Of a stretch of DNA of 64,000 nt, positions 41,794-51,478 are shown piece by piece (within the stretch, counting starts at the first letter, position 1; every line of letters starts with the position of its first letter). Location of the stretch: the NCBI RefSeq assembly GCF_000280495.2, contig NZ_CP018016.1, positions 5,208,001 through 5,272,000 of the forward strand, written 5' to 3'. The stretch is from Kosakonia radicincitans DSM 16656 (GTDB lineage: Bacteria; Pseudomonadota; Gammaproteobacteria; Enterobacterales; Enterobacteriaceae). Both the position numbers and the translations under genes were made by a program. The notes beneath the pieces were generated by a model. It saw only the letters and a program-made list of their open reading frames with translations, was not told where the DNA came from and ran no database searches.

Positions 41794-44220
41794 TCAGGGA
41801 ATGTCATCGATGGCGCTGTCGCGACGCCACTCCAGATAATCCATTTCCCGGATAAACCCGGCCGCTGCCGCGTTACGCTCAATGCTCCATCGGGTTTCGC
41901 CCTCCTGCATAAACGGAAGCCAGTCTGCCGGGACATTTTCCCCAAGTGGCTGATCAAAATCCTGCTCATACAGGAAATCAGCCTCACTGCACGACAGGGT
42001 ATTTCTGGCATACCACTGGTCACTGTTTTCCCAGGCCCGCATGGCCCAGGCGGCAAGTTCCTCCTCTTCTGAATCGGTCATATAAGCAAGAAATGCCACA
42101 GCCCTGTCATGCAGATTTTCCTCAGTCGCCCCGGGTAAAATGGACAGGTAATGCAATTTACGGGACTCCAGCCACATCTGCTCTTCGGCTTCATCTGCCT
42201 GTGGCTCATCCGTCAGGATATCGGTCTCATCTTTATCTGAAGCGTACCATTCCTCCAGTAGTTTCTTTTGTTGGCCACGTATGTCCTGATTTACCCGGGT
42301 CTGCTCAATACCCGCGGCCACCACACTATTCCAGTCGGTCTCCGCCGGTGCTACCGTGCCCGCACCGTTCAACTGCAGGTTGAGAAAGCTGAGCCGGGCT
42401 ACATCTTCCGGCTCAGACGGTGCGTTCACAGCGTCCTCAATGCCTTCATGGCTGATGACACCGGGAAGCCCCTTTTTCTCCCGGCCGGTACTGGCTCGCT
42501 CGGTCAGGTAACGTTCCCGCCATGCTGTGCCTTTGGCACGCTTGCTCTCCGCTTCCAGACTGGTGGTGTATTTCATCAGCCAGACGTGCATATAACGCTG
42601 CCTGTCGGGGGCGCACAGGGTACTGATGTCATGAAACCGCTGGTAAAAGGCCTCATCATGGCCACAGTCCAGACTGTCACCCTCATGCGCCACCTCATGT
42701 TCCGTCAGGCTGAACAGCAGGCTGGCGGTACGCAGCGCATCAGGCTTCAGCCGGCGCACGATATCAATGTTGTAGGCAATATAGGTTTCACCGTCCGTCC
42801 AGGCATCGGACGACGTGGACTCACCCAGCAGGATCTGGAAGCATTTGCCGCCGTAAGAACGTGACTGATAACCCGCCTCACCCCCCGAACAGACGGCAGC
42901 ATACCGGGCCAGACACCATCGCAGCGCCGTCCACGCCCGCCGTGTCTCCTTATCCAGTTGTTTCTCACTGACCATCTGCGTGCTGTCGATAAAGTTTGTG
43001 CTGAGCGTCTCAAAATCAACGAGCGCCAGTTCTGACAGCCAGCCGGAACCCCATCGCTGCTCCCGGGGCAGGGGTTCCCTGTACGCCATGAGGTTTTCCC
43101 GGACACGGCTCAGGCACTCCATAAACTCTTCCGGCTCATAACAGCCAAAGCGGGAAAGCGTGACCGGATGCACCACGGGTGCGATCCCCGCACGGGCAAT
43201 GAGTTCTCCCCGGGGCACATCACCGGCATAACGGATGAGAGTGAAACAGTTTTTATCCACCGCAGAGGGGTAATGGCAGCATTTGCGGATGAAGTGCTCC
43301 AGCGTAACATGCTGCTTTCCGGGCAGCAGGGTGATGACCTCCTCACCATTGAAAAGACTCTGCATGTCTCCCTCGCCTGACAGCAGCGATCGCGCCGTTT
43401 TCTCCCGCCGGGCTTCCGTTTTACGGTGCTTACCCTGATTGTCAGAAAAAGTGGCAGCAAGCCGGCCAAACCGGGCCGCAATCGATGCCCACACAGGGCA
43501 GGTCTTGCGCAGGATTTCGGTGCGTGAGACGTTCAGCGCGAGCGGCTTTTTACTGACGACAAGGCCACCCACGCCCCAGATATGAGCCGGGTCATGTCGT
43601 ACCAGGACGCCCTGATTGTAAATGGATACGGCACCGTCTTCGCGCAGGCGATACCAGGCCTCATCGTCCTCCATATCCCACTTTTCCAGCGCCGGATTCC
43701 GGGTAATGATGGTGCCGTTGAGATGTACCGTGACGGGCGTATAGCGTACCAGGTCGCGGATTTCCTGGAGGCAGGACATACGCTCCTGGCTGGTGAGCGG
43801 CTCATACCATTCACCGCTGATGATGCATCCCTGAATCGGCTGAGTCAGTTCTTCCAGATCATAGTGATACCCCATTTCACGCGTATCAACGGACATCTGC
43901 CATCGCTGTGAACGCCACAGCGTCCGGGCATGTGCCATAATCTGCCCCCGCCCGAGCCGGAAACGGCCGTAAGTGGCATCGCCCTCCTGGTGCGGGGTGC
44001 CGAACCGGCCAAAGTAGCGCTTAACATCATCGTATGACGCAAAACCCCGGCCATCATCCCGGCAGGAGAAGCCTTCCGGGGTAATATCGATAATCACCGC
44101 GCCGGCGCCGGCATCGACGCTGTTCATGATGAGTTCTATCACGGCCTTGCCGATGGAACCGGCCTGGCTGTAAATAATGTGATGGATAATCTGTGGATCG
44201 AGTTCAAAGGGATAGCGCAT
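41794..44220 (-). CDS. GHKL-type ATPase of the conjugation cluster with an HExxH motif
   Basis: An 808-residue protein from ATG 44220 (MRYPFELDPQIIHHIIYSQA) with GGAG seven bases before. The N-terminal GHKL fold has AVIELIMNSVDAGAGAVIID (N box), CRDDGRGFASYDDV (G1), and FGTPHQEGDATYGRFRLGRG (lid/G2), as in Hsp90/MutL/histidine kinases. Near residue 500 is SLTEHEVAHEGDSLDCGHDE, containing H-E-x-A-H followed by a further His and Asp/Glu, which looks like a zinc site. The C-terminus is acidic with no membrane span. Not a histidine kinase: no H-box or receiver. Function unknown. Confidence 0.7.
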   Translation of the reverse strand: MRYPFELDPQIIHHIIYSQAGSIGKAVIELIMNSVDAGAGAVIIDITPEGFSCRDDGRGFASYDDVKRYFGRFGTPHQEGDATYGRFRLGRGQIMAHARTLWRSQRWQMSVDTREMGYHYDLEELTQPIQGCIISGEWYEPLTSQERMSCLQEIRDLVRYTPVTVHLNGTIITRNPALEKWDMEDDEAWYRLREDGAVSIYNQGVLVRHDPAHIWGVGGLVVSKKPLALNVSRTEILRKTCPVWASIAARFGRLAATFSDNQGKHRKTEARREKTARSLLSGEGDMQSLFNGEEVITLLPGKQHVTLEHFIRKCCHYPSAVDKNCFTLIRYAGDVPRGELIARAGIAPVVHPVTLSRFGCYEPEEFMECLSRVRENLMAYREPLPREQRWGSGWLSELALVDFETLSTNFIDSTQMVSEKQLDKETRRAWTALRWCLARYAAVCSGGEAGYQSRSYGGKCFQILLGESTSSDAWTDGETYIAYNIDIVRRLKPDALRTASLLFSLTEHEVAHEGDSLDCGHDEAFYQRFHDISTLCAPDRQRYMHVWLMKYTTSLEAESKRAKGTAWRERYLTERASTGREKKGLPGVISHEGIEDAVNAPSEPEDVARLSFLNLQLNGAGTVAPAETDWNSVVAAGIEQTRVNQDIRGQQKKLLEEWYASDKDETDILTDEPQADEAEEQMWLESRKLHYLSILPGATEENLHDRAVAFLAYMTDSEEEELAAWAMRAWENSDQWYARNTLSCSEADFLYEQDFDQPLGENVPADWLPFMQEGETRWSIERNAAAAGFIREMDYLEWRRDSAIDDIP

Positions 44221-44347
44221 CAGAAGTCTCCGATATGGGGGTTCAGATGCCATTTTCCGGAAGCGCGCTGAGGGTTAAATAAAGAACTGTGATTGCGTCT
44301 GTGGAAGAATAGCCGGCAATGTCATGACTGCCTGGCGATGGAGATAT

Positions 44348-44581
44348 ATGGAACTGAAAGACAGTATTGCTGAAAGTCTGGAACACCGGGGGCAGTGGCG
44401 CCGTGCCGCCCGCCGGTGGCTGGCTGTGATGGACCTGTCGGACGACGATGCCGTACGGGAAGCCATTGACCGTCGCAGGGAACACTGCATCAGTATGGGC
44501 GCAAACATAGCACCGGACGGACGACGAAATGAAACACGACGCCTGTATAAAATGCAGAGTCGCTACAACAATGGCTACTGA
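44348..44581 (+). CDS. PerC family transcriptional regulator
   Basis: A 77-residue protein (ATG 44348, GGAG just upstream) with MELKDSIAESLEHRGQWRRA, ARRWLAVMDLSDDDAVREAI and a C-terminal basic tail RRNETRRLYKMQSRYNNGY. The pattern A-x-x-L-E-x-x-G-x-W-R-R-A-A-R-R-W is typical of PerC/Caf-like small DNA-binding activators. Divergent from the GHKL gene and pointing toward the convergent hypothetical; likely regulates the transfer operons. Confidence 0.75.
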   Translation: MELKDSIAESLEHRGQWRRAARRWLAVMDLSDDDAVREAIDRRREHCISMGANIAPDGRRNETRRLYKMQSRYNNGY

Positions 44582-44688
44582 CAACTCGGGACTGGCATCG
44601 AAGAGGCAGACTGTAATGTTTCAGACACGATATTCCCGAAGGACTGAAAGGCAAATCAACGCGGGCTCTTTGCCGCCCGCACCCGCAG

Positions 44689-44737
44689 CCTGCGTATTTG
44701 TCAGACAGCAGACTGCGCTGTCCGACAAACACGCAGG
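44689..44737. terminator. long imperfect hairpin, likely bidirectional terminator
   Basis: Arms 44689-44709 and 44717-44737, each 21 bases, pair along 19 of 21 positions with two A:C mismatches, around a seven-base loop. Located between the convergent perC-type gene and the hypothetical at 44743. The mismatches interrupt helical pieces CCTGCGT, TTTGTC and GACAGC. No T-run; another role (processing or protein binding) is possible. Confidence 0.5.
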
Positions 44738-44742
44738 TCCTG

Positions 44743-45147
44743 TTAACTGCAGATTTCCCCGCCCGTAACTCTGTCAATCTCCTTCAGTACCCACAGCAGG
44801 TCGGTGGCGTCGGGTACGCAGACATTCCAACGCAGGCCATTTCTGAACTCCGCTTCACCGGGCCACAGCGTATTACCGGTCACAGTGATCAGGATATCCA
44901 GTTTTTTTTCATTCTCATCCGTCAGGTGTACCGCCACGCAACTGCGACGGCCAACACGGTGCGGGTAAACCGACAGCAAAAACGGTGTTTTCAGACGTTT
45001 CAGTATTTCCCGCAGCAGCGTATCAAGCGACACGCTGTCAGACTGCCCTATCGAGGCCATACCCTGCGGCGGTACGGTAAAAATGACAGACGCAATCAGC
45101 GCTTTGTCCGCAACGACCATCGGCGGTGCCATAGTCAGTTTCTTCAT
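44743..45147 (-). CDS. conjugation-cluster hypothetical, 134 residues
   Basis: A cytosolic-looking protein MKKLTMAPPMVVADKALIAS with a SVSLDTLLREILKRL segment and LTDENEKKLDILITVTGNTL. It starts 11 bases after the TraC-like ATPase stop, so it is in the same operon. No family recognised; a similar small gene often follows the ATPase in GI-type clusters. Confidence 0.6.
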   Translation of the reverse strand: MKKLTMAPPMVVADKALIASVIFTVPPQGMASIGQSDSVSLDTLLREILKRLKTPFLLSVYPHRVGRRSCVAVHLTDENEKKLDILITVTGNTLWPGEAEFRNGLRWNVCVPDATDLLWVLKEIDRVTGGEICS

Positions 45148-45158
45148 GAATTCCCCTG

Positions 45159-47957
45159 TCAGATACTCAGTCCGCGATTTTCATCAAGCCGGCGCGCAAC
45201 ATGAAACGCAGCCTCAAGTTCACTGCACTGTAATTCATTCATAATGAGGCGTCTTTCAGCTTTCTCTTCTTTTTCTGTCATACCCAGAGCAAGGTAGAGG
45301 CTCGGGGGCACGGCACGGAACAGGGCCTGTACCTTACGTGACAAAATAACGCCTTCCGTATATTTTTTAGGAAGTTTGGTGGCAGACAACAGCATCGCCT
45401 TCTGTTCACTGTTCAGCGTTTTAAAACGCGCTATCTGCTCCACTTCATCAGGGGGCATCACCAGACAAATCCACCACTCCGCCATATTGAGCATCTTTTT
45501 GGCCGTATCCGGAAAGTCGGCCAGGTTCTGCGTGAACAGCCAGAGCCAGGCACCCAGCTTACGCCACATTTTCACAATCTTGGTGGCATAAGGCCCCATC
45601 AGGGGATTTGCGGTCACGATATGCGCCTCATCGATCGACACGATAATATCCCGGTCACTGTACTGCTCGCGCTCAGCAATGTTGTTGATGGTGTTGAGCA
45701 GGGAAATCACCGCAACGGCCATCTGCGCCTCATAGCCTTCGCGCGCCAGCGTGCCGAGATCAACGATGGTCACATCAGCCTCCGGCCACGGCGTACCCGG
45801 ACGGTTAAACAGCTCACCTTCAAAGCCTTCGGTAAACATCCGTAACGCTTCCGACATTTCCTCAGCGCGGGCCCGGCGCGCGGCCGTACGTTTTTCGCGC
45901 CCGTCCTCACCCATTCCGGCATCCCGGGCGATGCCCTGCAGCGCAAACATCAGATCTTCAGGCAACATCTGCCGTCCGGCCTCAAACGTACTCCGCGCGG
46001 CGATCATGATGGCCTCACGGATCATCCCGCGATCGGCGCGCGTCATTCTCTGCTCCTCCGCTGGCTCGCCGCCGGTAATCATCAGACGTGCTGCAATCTC
46101 CATCTCACCCAGCACATCACGTTTTTCATCCTTGTCCTCATCGTCATCAATATCCGGCAGGGCGTCTTCACTGATAATGAGTTCATCCGGTTTTTCCTGC
46201 ATCAGCAGATGCGAATCGCCGAACGGCGCCAGCGAGATGGCCTTACCGGGCTTGATGCTGACACGATGAACGGTGAGCCCCAGGGACTCAAAGTAATCTC
46301 CGGCCAGCCCGAAGCTGTTACCGGCTTCCAGTAAAAAGATACGTGAACGGTAAATGGCTATCATTTGTGCCAGCTTATCAAGTGCGGTAGCCGATTTACC
46401 TGCACCGGTCGGCCCAAACAGCAGGAGGTGGGCGTTCTGCGTACGGTCATTTTTGTTGAGGGGATCGACGGACAGCGGACCACCGCCCCGGTTAAAAAAG
46501 GTAAAGCCCGGGTTGCCGGTGCCGGTATCACGCCCGTACACCGGCGCCAGGCAGGCAAAATGCTGCACGAACATCAGACGGGTATACCAGTTGTGCCGGT
46601 CCTGCTCCGGATTAAAGCACATGGGTAATGCACGCATGTAGGTGCTGAGCGGTCCGATATCATGCTCCGGGTTTACCGGCTCCAGCCCGCAGTTCAGTAG
46701 CTTACTGCTGAGGTCGAGATAGCGACTGTCCAGTGAAGGCAGGTCGCGGGCTTTAATCAGCAGGGTAATTGCCGCGCGATACAGTTTATGCTTATTACCC
46801 AGGTAAGTGCGGGCGGTGGCCGCATCCTCCCGGGCACGCAGCGAATCCACGTTCTCCCCCATCGAGTCACGACTCAGCCGGGCAAAGTTTTCCTCCAGCT
46901 TGTCCTGCGGATGGATAACCAGCGTCATGACGAGCACCGTACCTTCCGGCAGCAGGTCCATAATGGCGTTGATATTATCGCCACGGCGGACCTCGCCGGT
47001 CAGGTGCCCCGTGGTGGGTGCGCTGCGCAGACGAGCCACCGGCACCGCCCTGTGCGCCACGTCATCAAACCACCATACGCCTTTCTCCGCATCACTGCGG
47101 GGGCGGGTGAACCACAGGCTTTCACTGAAATCATTCAGCAACGGCAGTTCGCCAGGAGCGTCGTCAGTATGTCTGGCACAGCGATACAACGTGGCCTTAT
47201 CCACCCACGTTGGTTCAGGGTTGAACCAGCGCAGCAGCCAGCTGTGGATCTGCTCGCCGTTCTGGCGCTGGCATTGAATACCGGCACCGCTCATGGCGGC
47301 CGTCAGGCGATCGCAGACCTGCTTCAGCAGCACCTCGGGGGCCATCGGGTCACGATACGGTGACTCCACCCAGCGGTAGATGACCATACGCGTACGACGT
47401 ATCTGACCGCGCCACGGCGCACCGGTGACGGCCTCATCGACAAACAGGCCTTTTTCAGTGGCCACATTCTGCAGGTGACGGGCCTGTTCCCTCAGCCAGG
47501 CGTCGGTGAAGTCAGTGCCCTGCGCCCGGGGCTTAACATACCCCCGGATCTTATCCATATACACCATCAGGTCAGACTCGTCCTGACAGTAGAACTGCAC
47601 CACCCACTGATGTGTATCCAGCTCCGGCAGACTGTCCTGCAGGGCGTTTTCGACCACGTCGCGAATTTCCTCCAGGCGGGAATCCGGACGCCCCTCGGTG
47701 CCCACCGGGATGATTTCGTAAACTGCCCCGACCGACACGCCGTCATCAAGCAGGATGCACTGATGTTCAGGGAGATATTCCCCCCAGGGAATGTGATCGA
47801 TGATGGACGGAGCCGTCTCATACAACTTCGCTTCCTCGCTGCGGGTCAGACGTCCCTCGCGCGTCAGGGGCTCATGGCCGTTAACAGAAAACGGCCCGTC
47901 ACCGTACTGGTGTGCTTCCTGCGCTTCAGCCCTGCGACGGAAAAGTGAAAAGGCCAT
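45159..47957 (-). CDS. traC: TraC/VirB4-like conjugative ATPase, PFL_4706 type
   Basis: A 932-residue ATPase energising pilus biogenesis and substrate transfer. Starts MAFSLFRRRAEAQEAHQYGD. The ATPase domain carries Walker A LLLFGPTGAGKSATALDKLA (about residue 525) and Walker B DIIVSIDEAHIVTANPLMGP, with TQNLADFPDTAKKMLNMAEW downstream. N-terminal half is the TraC_F_IV-type region, EHQCILLDDGVSVGAVYEII. Length matches TIGR03744 (about 930). Overlaps the upstream lipoprotein gene by one base. Confidence 0.92.
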   Translation of the reverse strand: MAFSLFRRRAEAQEAHQYGDGPFSVNGHEPLTREGRLTRSEEAKLYETAPSIIDHIPWGEYLPEHQCILLDDGVSVGAVYEIIPVGTEGRPDSRLEEIRDVVENALQDSLPELDTHQWVVQFYCQDESDLMVYMDKIRGYVKPRAQGTDFTDAWLREQARHLQNVATEKGLFVDEAVTGAPWRGQIRRTRMVIYRWVESPYRDPMAPEVLLKQVCDRLTAAMSGAGIQCQRQNGEQIHSWLLRWFNPEPTWVDKATLYRCARHTDDAPGELPLLNDFSESLWFTRPRSDAEKGVWWFDDVAHRAVPVARLRSAPTTGHLTGEVRRGDNINAIMDLLPEGTVLVMTLVIHPQDKLEENFARLSRDSMGENVDSLRAREDAATARTYLGNKHKLYRAAITLLIKARDLPSLDSRYLDLSSKLLNCGLEPVNPEHDIGPLSTYMRALPMCFNPEQDRHNWYTRLMFVQHFACLAPVYGRDTGTGNPGFTFFNRGGGPLSVDPLNKNDRTQNAHLLLFGPTGAGKSATALDKLAQMIAIYRSRIFLLEAGNSFGLAGDYFESLGLTVHRVSIKPGKAISLAPFGDSHLLMQEKPDELIISEDALPDIDDDEDKDEKRDVLGEMEIAARLMITGGEPAEEQRMTRADRGMIREAIMIAARSTFEAGRQMLPEDLMFALQGIARDAGMGEDGREKRTAARRARAEEMSEALRMFTEGFEGELFNRPGTPWPEADVTIVDLGTLAREGYEAQMAVAVISLLNTINNIAEREQYSDRDIIVSIDEAHIVTANPLMGPYATKIVKMWRKLGAWLWLFTQNLADFPDTAKKMLNMAEWWICLVMPPDEVEQIARFKTLNSEQKAMLLSATKLPKKYTEGVILSRKVQALFRAVPPSLYLALGMTEKEEKAERRLIMNELQCSELEAAFHVARRLDENRGLSI

Positions 47958-48406
47958 TACAAATCCTCCGTGCGCTCGCCGGGCAGCGCGTACTGTACCT
48001 GGCTGTAGAAGGGAAATACGGTGCTGTAACCGGGCACCGGCGTGTTGCCGTCGGCCAGATGCGGGAAGACGTACATCACCAGGTCGGGGTTGGGCAGGCG
48101 CGGAAACGTCTGCTGGATTTCATTCTCCTGGGTGCGGCTGTAGCTGTCCCGGGTCTGCCGCGAAATAACCCGCTCACTGTCCGTAACCGGACGGCGCAGG
48201 GTGGTCCGGCTCTCACCGGTTGCATGGGTGGCTGAAGCACCATCATTCCATAGTTCCAGCATGGTGCTGTCACCCGGCGGGAGCATCTCATCTTTTGATG
48301 TGCTGCAGCCGGCAAGCAGCAGTGCCACGGCTCCGGTCAGGAAAAGCGTGACGGGACGCAAACTGCGCCACCTCATCACAGCGGTATCAGGGATATCGTT
48401 TTGCAT
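47957..48406 (-). CDS. conjugative transfer region lipoprotein (TIGR03751 type)
   Basis: A 149-residue lipoprotein. N-terminal LFLTGAVALLLAGCSTSKDE has a lipobox LLAGC; the mature part begins with STSKDEMLPPGDSTMLELWN and carries RLPNPDLVMYVFPHLADGNT and VPGYSTVFPFYSQVQYALPG, the family core. It is the outer-membrane/periplasmic VirB7-like part of the core complex. One base overlap with the ATPase gene. Confidence 0.85.
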   Translation of the reverse strand: MQNDIPDTAVMRWRSLRPVTLFLTGAVALLLAGCSTSKDEMLPPGDSTMLELWNDGASATHATGESRTTLRRPVTDSERVISRQTRDSYSRTQENEIQQTFPRLPNPDLVMYVFPHLADGNTPVPGYSTVFPFYSQVQYALPGERTEDL

Positions 48407-48417
48407 CAGTCTCTCCG

Positions 48418-49929
48418 TCAGTCCATGCCCGTGCCGCTGCCGGCCAGGCTGAAATCGTATTTAACCCTGCGGCCTTTTTCCTCGTAATCGATGGCCAGCT
48501 GGCGCGTGATATGCAAAGCCACTGTCTGACCCGGCGGCACGTAGATGGCATCAAACGTCTGGCCATAGCGGGCCTTCACCCAGTCAACGGTCTCACGCAT
48601 GCCGCCGGAGAGCGCTTTACCCAGCACGGCCTGACCGGCATTACCGGTGAGCGTTGAGGTCACGCCACCGTAAGCGTTGGTCTGGCCGGTACTCTGGTTT
48701 TCCGCCACGGCATCCCCCGCCGCACTGGCGGCCGCAAGTGCGGTGATGGTCGGCAGGTATGTCGAAGCATTGCTCTTGCGCGTCCCGGAGATGCAGGGAA
48801 TACCGTTATCATCGGACAACCAGCCAATACTGCTGTTATTACCGCCCTGACTGTTCTGATTACTGCTGTTTCCGTTCTGCCCCTGTCCGTCAGGCGAAGG
48901 CAGCGTCCTAACCGTGCCGTCGCTGAAGACAAAGGTGATGCTGGTAATGGAGCCCCGCACGCATGACAGCGTCCAGTCGCCCGTCGCCGTGCCGGAAACA
49001 ATGGCCCCCTGCACGTCGGGCAGCTCAATGCCGTTTGCCGTCAGGTTGTCTTTGCCAATCATCACCTTGAAGGGATAGGGGTCGGTCACTTTGCCATCCA
49101 CGGGGATACGCCCCAGCAGTGCGGTCATCGCGCGACTGCCAACGAGGGTGGAATTCTCCGGCAGCGTGTACACCGGGTCGGTGGCCTTCTGTGCATCCGT
49201 AAGCTGCGTCTGTACCGCCGCTGCGGTGTTGCCGACGGCCTGTTTACCGGCGTCAGCGGCATCAGCAAACGAGAAGCCGGTAGCGTTATTCCTGTTGCTG
49301 TCAGTCACCGGCCGACCGCTGGCATCCACGGAGACACCGTCTCTGGGTTCAACCCACTGCAGACCATCGGAGGAAGATGAGACACCGGAAGCGCCGCTGT
49401 TCAGCCCACTGTCATAGCCCAGCCCGATCGGAATATCACTGCCGGAGCCGCTGTTTTTTCCGGATTCCGTGCCGGCACCGCCATTCCGCAACTGGTCCAT
49501 CAGCTGTTTGACCTGGGTACTGAGATCGGTGACCTCTGCACTGAGCTGCTGGCGTTTCTGCGCCTCCTCGGCACGGGCATTGCTTACTGCCTGATTAATC
49601 TGCGTGTCCACATTGCTGTTGGTGGTTTTCAGGGCTTTATTTTCGTCGCTGAGCTTTTTGTTATCGTCCGCGAGCGTATCGAGACGGTCCTGCACTTTGC
49701 GGAAATTTCCCACCACCGTGCGCAGTGTGTCCTGCGGCGTGTCACCTTCAATACCCAGCGCCTTGAGGTCTTCCGGCGACAGGTCCTTCAGCGCAACATT
49801 GCTGGCGGTATGTGGCGCAGCCGTCTGATGTTCCCCCCCCGAGCAGGATTTCACGCCCACCACCACCGCGCTGGCCAGTACCACCGGAACGGCGACTTTC
49901 ACGAGAAGATTTGAGGAGGGTGCCTTCAT
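48418..49929 (-). CDS. traB: integrating conjugative element protein, PFL_4705 type (TraB/VirB10-like)
   Basis: A 503-residue membrane protein of the T4SS core. An N-terminal membrane anchor (VKVAVPVVLASAVVVGVKSC), a coiled coil 65-140 (LDTLADDNKKLSDENKALKT), and a C-terminal VirB10-like domain (YTLPENSTLVGSRAMTALLG, GKDNLTANGIELPDVQGAIV, SGGMRETVDWVKARYGQTFD, then AIYVPPGQTVALHITRQLAI). A stretch of Gln/Asn/Ser (DGQGQNGNSSNQNSQGGNNS) is inserted at about 340-360. Overlaps the upstream PFL_4704 gene by four bases. Confidence 0.88.
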   Translation of the reverse strand: MKAPSSNLLVKVAVPVVLASAVVVGVKSCSGGEHQTAAPHTASNVALKDLSPEDLKALGIEGDTPQDTLRTVVGNFRKVQDRLDTLADDNKKLSDENKALKTTNSNVDTQINQAVSNARAEEAQKRQQLSAEVTDLSTQVKQLMDQLRNGGAGTESGKNSGSGSDIPIGLGYDSGLNSGASGVSSSSDGLQWVEPRDGVSVDASGRPVTDSNRNNATGFSFADAADAGKQAVGNTAAAVQTQLTDAQKATDPVYTLPENSTLVGSRAMTALLGRIPVDGKVTDPYPFKVMIGKDNLTANGIELPDVQGAIVSGTATGDWTLSCVRGSITSITFVFSDGTVRTLPSPDGQGQNGNSSNQNSQGGNNSSIGWLSDDNGIPCISGTRKSNASTYLPTITALAAASAAGDAVAENQSTGQTNAYGGVTSTLTGNAGQAVLGKALSGGMRETVDWVKARYGQTFDAIYVPPGQTVALHITRQLAIDYEEKGRRVKYDFSLAGSGTGMD

Positions 49930-50837
49930 TTTTTCGCTCTCCGTTTATGTCCGTCAGCGGGCTGCAGCGAGGGTGGCTCAGCAATGAAGGCACCCTCCGG
50001 GCGTCCGGCCGTCACCAGATAGAGGACCGTTGTATCCTCCGGTGTGCCTGCGCGCCCCAGCCAGCGGTGCTGGAAGGTGGCCGTGGTAAACTGACCTTCC
50101 AGCGCGCGGGGATCAAGAATAACCTTGCCGGCAGAACGGTTACGGACCTGCAGCGCGACGACGCTGCTGCCCTGCAGACTCCAGGCGGCCATCGGCGTGA
50201 CGGTGACCGGTTCAGCAGGCATCAGTGTGGTAATGACGGAAGGCAGCTTCAGTGACACCGGGCTGATACCCGGCACCGGTTCAACCGTACGCAGCGGGCC
50301 GTACATGTTCTGGGCCGCATAGCGGGTCAGGACCACCGGCAGCGGTGCATTCAGTTTCGCGGGCTTACGGTCCGGCTTTGTGGTTTCCGTATCAGCCTGT
50401 TGAGCACTGCGGCCGGTGCTGTCACCCTCGCTGCTGACGGACTGCCTGTCACTGGCGGTTGCGGTGGCCACTTCGCCGTCATAGACAATTTTCACGGGTT
50501 CACGCGTGGTTTTTCCCGGTGCGGCTGATACATCGAGCAGAATAATTTCCCCGTTTTCCTTATTCTGCAGCTCAAGCCGCGTCACCGGAAACGCCTCACT
50601 CGCATCGAGATACACCACGCCGCCGGTGCTCTGAATACGCAGCTTATTGTTAAGCGCGGGTGGAAAGCCGACACGCACGTTTTTATTCACAAAAACGATA
50701 CGCTCCTGACCCACCGTCAGGGGAACCTGCAGCGGGATACGTTCCCACTTCATCAGCTCCACAGCGTCTGCCGCCCCCGACAGGATCAGTCCGGCGAGCA
50801 GGAGCAGACGGCATTTTTTTAACGGGTTCTTCATCAC
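49926..50837 (-). CDS. integrating conjugative element protein, PFL_4704 type (TraK/VirB9-like)
   Basis: A 303-residue periplasmic protein with signal peptide (KCRLLLLAGLILSGAADAVE) and family segments MKWERIPLQVPLTVGQERIV, FVNKNVRVGFPPALNNKLRI, GGVVYLDASEAFPVTRLELQ. The TraK/VirB9-like role is in the outer-membrane core. It overlaps the upstream PFL_4703 stop by four bases. Basic C-terminus DGHKRRAKK. Confidence 0.85.
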   Translation of the reverse strand: MMKNPLKKCRLLLLAGLILSGAADAVELMKWERIPLQVPLTVGQERIVFVNKNVRVGFPPALNNKLRIQSTGGVVYLDASEAFPVTRLELQNKENGEIILLDVSAAPGKTTREPVKIVYDGEVATATASDRQSVSSEGDSTGRSAQQADTETTKPDRKPAKLNAPLPVVLTRYAAQNMYGPLRTVEPVPGISPVSLKLPSVITTLMPAEPVTVTPMAAWSLQGSSVVALQVRNRSAGKVILDPRALEGQFTTATFQHRWLGRAGTPEDTTVLYLVTAGRPEGAFIAEPPSLQPADGHKRRAKK

Positions 50838-51478
50838 TTTTTCTCCGGCTCAGGCAGCGTGACGGCCTCCAGCCGCTGCGGGGTGGCCGCATAACAATCC
50901 AGAGCAAGTCCGAAGGGATTGCGTTCCGGATCACCCTCCCAGCGCACCACTTTCAGCGGATAGCGGACCAGCGCACGTTTTACCGGCTCAGTGTGGTAAT
51001 ACTCATCCGCAACCAGATCGATCTGTGCTATCCAGTGGTCCTGATCGAGAATGGTGACGCTGCGGCTGCTGTAGCCACGGCGCGGGATCTCATACACCAC
51101 GCGCACGCGGTCCCGGAGCTCGTCGCTGTTTTTACGCATCTCTGCGTCTTTATTGAGAAAATCCTGGCAGGACGGCGTCAGGTAAGGACTCATCTGGGCA
51201 ATTTTTGCCGGATAATCCACCTCGCCGTTCTTTGGCCAGGAATTGAGCTGCTGAAAGATATAGAAGGCAAAGCTGTACACGGTGGAAGGCGGCACTTCCC
51301 ACCATTTACGGGTGCTCCCTGAACGCAGATCCGGCGGATTGTGGATGGTAAGTTCTGACGGTGCACGCATCCAGCCGATACCGGCCATCAGCATGCCGGC
51401 GAACAGCAGCGCACAGGCGATGCGCAGGGAGAAAATGTGATTATCCCGCGCGGTCATGCCATTGCGGAAACGACTCAT
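50834..51478 (-). CDS. integrating conjugative element protein, PFL_4703 type (TraE/VirB5/8-like)
   Basis: From ATG 51478, overlapping the TIGR03750 stop; 214 residues. One N-terminal span (FSLRIACALLFAGMLMAGIG), then PSELTIHNPPDLRSGSTRKW and VYSFAFYIFQQLNSWPKNGE, the family core, ending TLPEPEKK. Structure is TraE/VirB8-like: an inner-membrane anchor with a periplasmic NTF2-type domain. The next gene starts at its last bases. Confidence 0.86.
   Translation of the reverse strand: MSRFRNGMTARDNHIFSLRIACALLFAGMLMAGIGWMRAPSELTIHNPPDLRSGSTRKWWEVPPSTVYSFAFYIFQQLNSWPKNGEVDYPAKIAQMSPYLTPSCQDFLNKDAEMRKNSDELRDRVRVVYEIPRRGYSSRSVTILDQDHWIAQIDLVADEYYHTEPVKRALVRYPLKVVRWEGDPERNPFGLALDCYAATPQRLEAVTLPEPEKK

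Noticed and set aside
46788..47363. Plus-strand frames opposite the TraC-like ATPase gene
   Set aside because: Antisense shadows, common in this high-GC region.
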